From an uncultured Lachnospiraceae bacterium (GTDB lineage: Bacteria > Bacillota > Clostridia > Lachnospirales > Lachnospiraceae), in contig CADCOL010000054.1 in NCBI GenBank assembly GCA_902803015.1, positions 1 to 27,614 on the forward strand: DNA of 27,614 nucleotides, written 5' to 3'. The first letter of the stretch is position 1. The number at the start of each line of letters is the position of its first letter. The notes beneath the pieces are model-generated. The model saw only the letters and a list, made by a program, of their open reading frames with translations. It was not told where the DNA came from and did not search any database. The translations under genes were made by a program, and so were the position numbers. This document shows, one piece after another, positions 24,875-27,614 of the stretch.

Positions 24875-26158
24875 ATGGAAAGCGTTACTCTGAAACAATA
24901 CAAAAAAAGAGTTGAATACAGCCTGAAAATGAAACGGGAGAAATATACCATTCTGATTCCGGAAATGGCGCCGCTTCATTTTCGCTTAATCAAGCCGATT
25001 CTCGCACGCGACGGATATAATACCGCATTGATGGGCGATGAAGGGCCGGAAGTACTTAAAAAAGGCCTGCAGTACGTTCATAACGATATCTGTTATCCCT
25101 GCCTTTTGATTACCGGTCAGATGCTGACCGCAATGGAAAGCGGCAAATACGACCCGAACAAGGTTGCCATGATGATTACCCAGTCGGGCGGCGGATGCAG
25201 GGATTCAAACTATATCAACCTGATGCGCAAGGCATTTGAAAAGGCCGGATATCCGAATGTGCCGTTTATTTCCGCAAATACCTGGTTTATGGAGTATAAC
25301 AGCGGCGTTCTGATGCGATTTTCCACACTGTTTATGGCAGTGGCCGGAATGGTTTACGGCGATTTTCTTATGATTCTCGGCAATCAGGTTCGTCCGTATG
25401 AGAATCACAAGGGTGATACCGATGCGCTGATTGACTCCTGGATCAATAAGCTGATTGACCAGTTTGAACACGGCAGAGGATATACCAGGAAAGCCATGCG
25501 AAAGAACCTGCATGCGATGGGAGAGGATTTTACAAAGATCGAAAAGACTTTGACTCCCAAGGTCAAGGTGGCAATCGTCGGGGAATTGTTCCTAAAATAT
25601 TCGATTCCCGGTAACAATCACTTAGAAGAGTTCCTTGTATCGCAGGATTGCGAATACTACATGCCGAGTATGCTCGGCTTCGGTGTATACAAAACCAACG
25701 GCGCTTTGGAAGAGTTAAAGAAATTCGGCGGAAAGCCGCTTAAACATCTTACGATGGAAATCGCCATGAAATGGTACTTCGGAATCGAAGACCTTCTGAT
25801 TTCCGCCATAGAAGAATTTCCGGAGTTTACCGCACCGGAGCGTGTCCGCGATCTGATGAAGCGTTCCGAAGGCATTCTCGATATCGCAAACAGCATGGGA
25901 GAGGGCTGGTATGTAGCAGCCGAAATCCTGGAATTTGCGGAACACGGTTATGAAAACATTGTCTGCGTGCAGCCGTTCGGATGTCTGCCCTGTCATGTGG
26001 CCGTAAAAGGCGTACTGAACAAAGTTCGTCAAATCAATCCGAAGGTTAATGCGGTTGATATCGAATACGATCCCGGTGCGACAAAAGTAAACCAGGAAAA
26101 CCGTATAAAACTGATGCTTGCCGTGGCCAAGGAAAACCTTGAAAACGAAAATCGTTAA
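24875..26158 (+). CDS. 2-hydroxyacyl-CoA dehydratase-like Fe-S subunit (PlsR-like)
   Basis: The 427-residue protein matches the dehydratase D-component family. Conserved cysteine sites are NDICYPCLLITGQ (Cys73, Cys76), QSGGGCRDSNY (Cys108) and VQPFGCLPCHVAVKG (Cys370, Cys373), which would hold an iron-sulfur cluster. It starts 24 bases after the double activase gene with an AAGGAT-type ribosome-binding site. Together the two proteins (988 and 427 residues) add up to the about 1400-residue single-chain homologues of other bacteria, so they are almost certainly partners. In Clostridium perfringens a pair of this kind (PlsA/PlsR) is needed for plasmalogen formation, converting an ester to a vinyl-ether lipid. 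That role here is inferred from domain layout. A conventional hydroxyacyl-CoA dehydratase is less likely because the second dehydratase subunit is absent. Confidence 0.83.
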   Translation: MESVTLKQYKKRVEYSLKMKREKYTILIPEMAPLHFRLIKPILARDGYNTALMGDEGPEVLKKGLQYVHNDICYPCLLITGQMLTAMESGKYDPNKVAMMITQSGGGCRDSNYINLMRKAFEKAGYPNVPFISANTWFMEYNSGVLMRFSTLFMAVAGMVYGDFLMILGNQVRPYENHKGDTDALIDSWINKLIDQFEHGRGYTRKAMRKNLHAMGEDFTKIEKTLTPKVKVAIVGELFLKYSIPGNNHLEEFLVSQDCEYYMPSMLGFGVYKTNGALEELKKFGGKPLKHLTMEIAMKWYFGIEDLLISAIEEFPEFTAPERVRDLMKRSEGILDIANSMGEGWYVAAEILEFAEHGYENIVCVQPFGCLPCHVAVKGVLNKVRQINPKVNAVDIEYDPGATKVNQENRIKLMLAVAKENLENENR

Positions 26159-26185
26159 ATATAGGGCATTAAAGCCTTGAAATCA

Positions 26186-26214
26186 TTGACAGTTTATAGG
26201 TTATTTTTTATAAT
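26186..26214 (+). promoter_or_regulatory. Perfect consensus sigma-A promoter of the kinase gene
   Basis: TTGACA (26186-26191), a 17-base spacer and TATAAT (26209-26214) match the consensus at all 12 positions. Transcription would start near 26221, giving a leader of about 65 bases before the kinase ATG. The promoter begins 27 bases after the preceding stop, and I see no convincing terminator between the two genes. Confidence 0.88.
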
Positions 26215-26286
26215 TATTCTGTGTGTTTTTGTGTGTAAAATCCATATTTTGCACAAATCATCATAAAACATTTTGTGGAGGAGAAT

Positions 26287-27614
26287 ATGGGGGAATTGAA
26301 TGAAAAATATCCTCTGGCGTTGCCTGTTGGAACAGTTCTTGCCGGACAGTATGTAATTCAGAAGGTTCTGGGCCAGGGCGGCTTCGGAATCACTTATGCT
26401 GCAGTGGACCATAAGGACGGAAGAAAAGTTGCCGTAAAGGAATTCTTCCCGGACAGCATGGCAACCAGAACAAATGCCACAACGGTTACTCCTTTCTCGG
26501 GAGAACGCGGCGATTCTTACCAATACGGTAAAACCTGCTTCCTGAAAGAAGCGGAGACTCTGGCACAGTTTATCGGAAACGAAAACATCGTGCGCATTCA
26601 CAGCTATTTCGAAGAATACGGAACGGCCTATTTCGTAATGGACTTCGTGGAAGGAACTTCCTTTGACCAGTACATTCGCGAACGCGGCGGAAGGATTTCC
26701 TTTGAAGATGCAAAGAAAATTCTGGTTCCCATCATGGACGCACTTGCTGTAGTTCACAGCAAGGGCATTATTCACCGTGATGTAACACCGGATAATATTT
26801 ATATTACAAAAGAGGGCGTTGTAAAACTTCTTGACTTCGGTGCCGCAAGATATTCCCTCGGTGATAAGAGCCGAAGCCTTGACGTTGTATTAAAGCACGG
26901 TTTTGCTCCGAAGGAGCAGTACACCCGTCACGGCAAACAGGGCCCTTACACGGACGTTTATGCACTCGGTGCAACCTTCTATTATGCCATGACCGGAAAG
27001 CGTCCGCCCGATTCCGTAGAACGTCTGGATGAAGACGATCTCGTTCCTCCCAGCGCGCTCGGCGTATCGATTGATGCCGCATCGGAAGATGCAATTCTGA
27101 AGGCATTGGCTGTTCAGGCATCCGATCGTTATCAGAACATGAATCAGTTTAAACAGGGATTACTCGGTGCATCCGGCGCTGTCGGTGCAACCGTAGCCGG
27201 AGCAGCGGTAGCGGGAGCAGCTGCAGCCGCAGCGGCAACACCTGTTCAGCAGACATATTTTACGGCTCCTGCAGCGACTCCTGTCGCACCCGCAGCTCCT
27301 GTAGCACCCGCGCAGCCTGTTGGAGCAACAGCAGCAGCACCTGTAGCGCCTGCACAGCCTGTCGGAGCGACCACTGCCGCAGCTGCACAGCCCGTAATGC
27401 CGAGCCGGCAGATTACGCCGTCTCAGCAAATTACTCCTTCACAGCAGATTGCGCCGTCTCAGCAGATTACGCCGTCTCAGCAGATTACGCCGAGCCAGCA
27501 GATTCCGGCATCCGGATCCGCACCCGTAGGTCAGACCGTGGCAAGTTCCGCAGCAGCTCCTTACGGTGCAACACAGGGAGTACAGCCTTCCGCATCCGCT
27601 CAGCCTGAAAAGAA
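26287..27614 (+). CDS. Serine/threonine protein kinase, 3' end outside window
   Basis: The frame opens at ATG 26287 behind GGAGGAG and runs 442 codons to the window edge without a stop. The kinase domain (about 20-293) is complete: Gly-rich loop LGQGGFGITY (28-37), Lys51 in VAVKEFFP, HRDVTPDN (163-170) with Asp165, DFG (183-185), and the activation segment end FAPKEQY (206-212). GGFGITY plus KEFFP marks the bacterial subfamily often fused to sensor or effector domains. After residue 293 the chain becomes Ala/Pro/Val-rich, with an Ala-rich stretch (about 298-316) that may be a linker or possibly a weak membrane segment, then PVAPAQPVGAT repeats and six PSQQIT repeats. What follows the linker is not in the window. 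Signalling target unknown. Confidence 0.92.
   Translation, partial: MGELNEKYPLALPVGTVLAGQYVIQKVLGQGGFGITYAAVDHKDGRKVAVKEFFPDSMATRTNATTVTPFSGERGDSYQYGKTCFLKEAETLAQFIGNENIVRIHSYFEEYGTAYFVMDFVEGTSFDQYIRERGGRISFEDAKKILVPIMDALAVVHSKGIIHRDVTPDNIYITKEGVVKLLDFGAARYSLGDKSRSLDVVLKHGFAPKEQYTRHGKQGPYTDVYALGATFYYAMTGKRPPDSVERLDEDDLVPPSALGVSIDAASEDAILKALAVQASDRYQNMNQFKQGLLGASGAVGATVAGAAVAGAAAAAAATPVQQTYFTAPAATPVAPAAPVAPAQPVGATAAAPVAPAQPVGATTAAAAQPVMPSRQITPSQQITPSQQIAPSQQITPSQQITPSQQIPASGSAPVGQTVASSAAAPYGATQGVQPSASAQPEK
27400..27507 (+). repeat. Six tandem 18-bp repeats encoding PSQQIT
   Basis: Six in-frame copies of an 18-base unit (type copy CCGTCTCAGCAGATTACG) encode Pro-Ser-Gln-Gln-Ile-Thr with minor changes (Arg for Gln in copy 1, Ala for Thr in copy 3, Pro for Thr in copy 6). 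Copies 4 and 5 are identical at the DNA level while copies 2 and 3 differ by silent changes, so both recent duplication and selection on the peptide are plausible. The array lies in the kinase linker and is a candidate for length variation between strains. Confidence 0.88.

Noticed and set aside
26194..26775. 193-residue minus-strand open frame opposite the kinase start
   Set aside because: It is antisense to a kinase domain with all catalytic motifs, contains the promoter region, and shows no family-like sequence.
27160..27429. Cysteine/arginine-rich minus-strand frame that looks like a metal-binding protein
   Set aside because: The Cys and Arg runs are the reverse complement of GCA/GCT/CCT codons in the Ala/Pro linker of the kinase; no ribosome-binding site.
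27400..27507. Tandem repeats as a CRISPR array
   Set aside because: Units are 18 bases, directly adjacent with no spacers, and in frame with the kinase coding sequence.

Overview
The window reads as the chromosome of a moderate-GC anaerobic Firmicute, most likely of the Lachnospiraceae. The evidence is the DUF512-der-plsY-gpsA order, Firmicute-type ribosome-binding sites (AGGAGG), sigma-A promoters (TTGACA-N17-TATAAT), ATGA start/stop overlaps, and oxygen-sensitive 2-hydroxyacyl-CoA-dehydratase-type Fe-S proteins. Genes fill almost all of it, nearly all on the + strand. The longest stretches without a gene are 15742-15914 and 26159-26286; both hold promoters. I see no rRNA, tRNA, CRISPR array, insertion sequence or phage gene. 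Family names come from reading motifs by eye, not from database searches.

Region 1 (1-6268) is a housekeeping run: the C-terminal part of a DUF512 protein, the ribosome-assembly GTPase Der, two phospholipid enzymes (PlsY, GpsA), an unrecognised 82-residue protein, and three nucleotide-salvage enzymes (YjjG-type nucleotidase, purine nucleoside phosphorylase, cytidine deaminase). Region 2 (6299-9284) has a membrane-anchored MutS-type ATPase, RNase HI, a 68-residue single-span membrane protein and a dUTPase. Region 3 (9306-15431) has a two-gene ABC exporter of the GldA / fused GldF-GldG type, glutamyl-tRNA synthetase and a small UvrD-like helicase. A single minus-strand gene (DUF1292) meets the helicase tail to tail, and its terminator lies inside the helicase reading frame.

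Region 4 (15775-18857) starts at a divergent promoter pair. The rightward promoter drives a GlgX/isoamylase-type GH13 protein whose overall fold is recognisable but whose four catalytic motifs are all altered, so it is probably a pseudoenzyme. Tryptophanyl-tRNA synthetase follows. Region 5 (18905-26158) is the most unusual part: a 983-residue adenylation-carrier-reductase (A-T-R) enzyme lies 27 bases upstream of a pair of dehydratase-type proteins. These are a double activase with DUF2229 (988 aa) and a separate dehydratase-like subunit (427 aa), and they resemble the PlsA/PlsR pair tied to bacterial plasmalogen synthesis. Together they may form a lipid carboxyl-reduction or ether-lipid operon. 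Region 6 (26159-27614) has an ideal sigma-A promoter and the first 442 residues of a Ser/Thr kinase whose kinase domain runs into an Ala/Pro-rich tail with a six-residue tandem repeat; the gene runs off the window.
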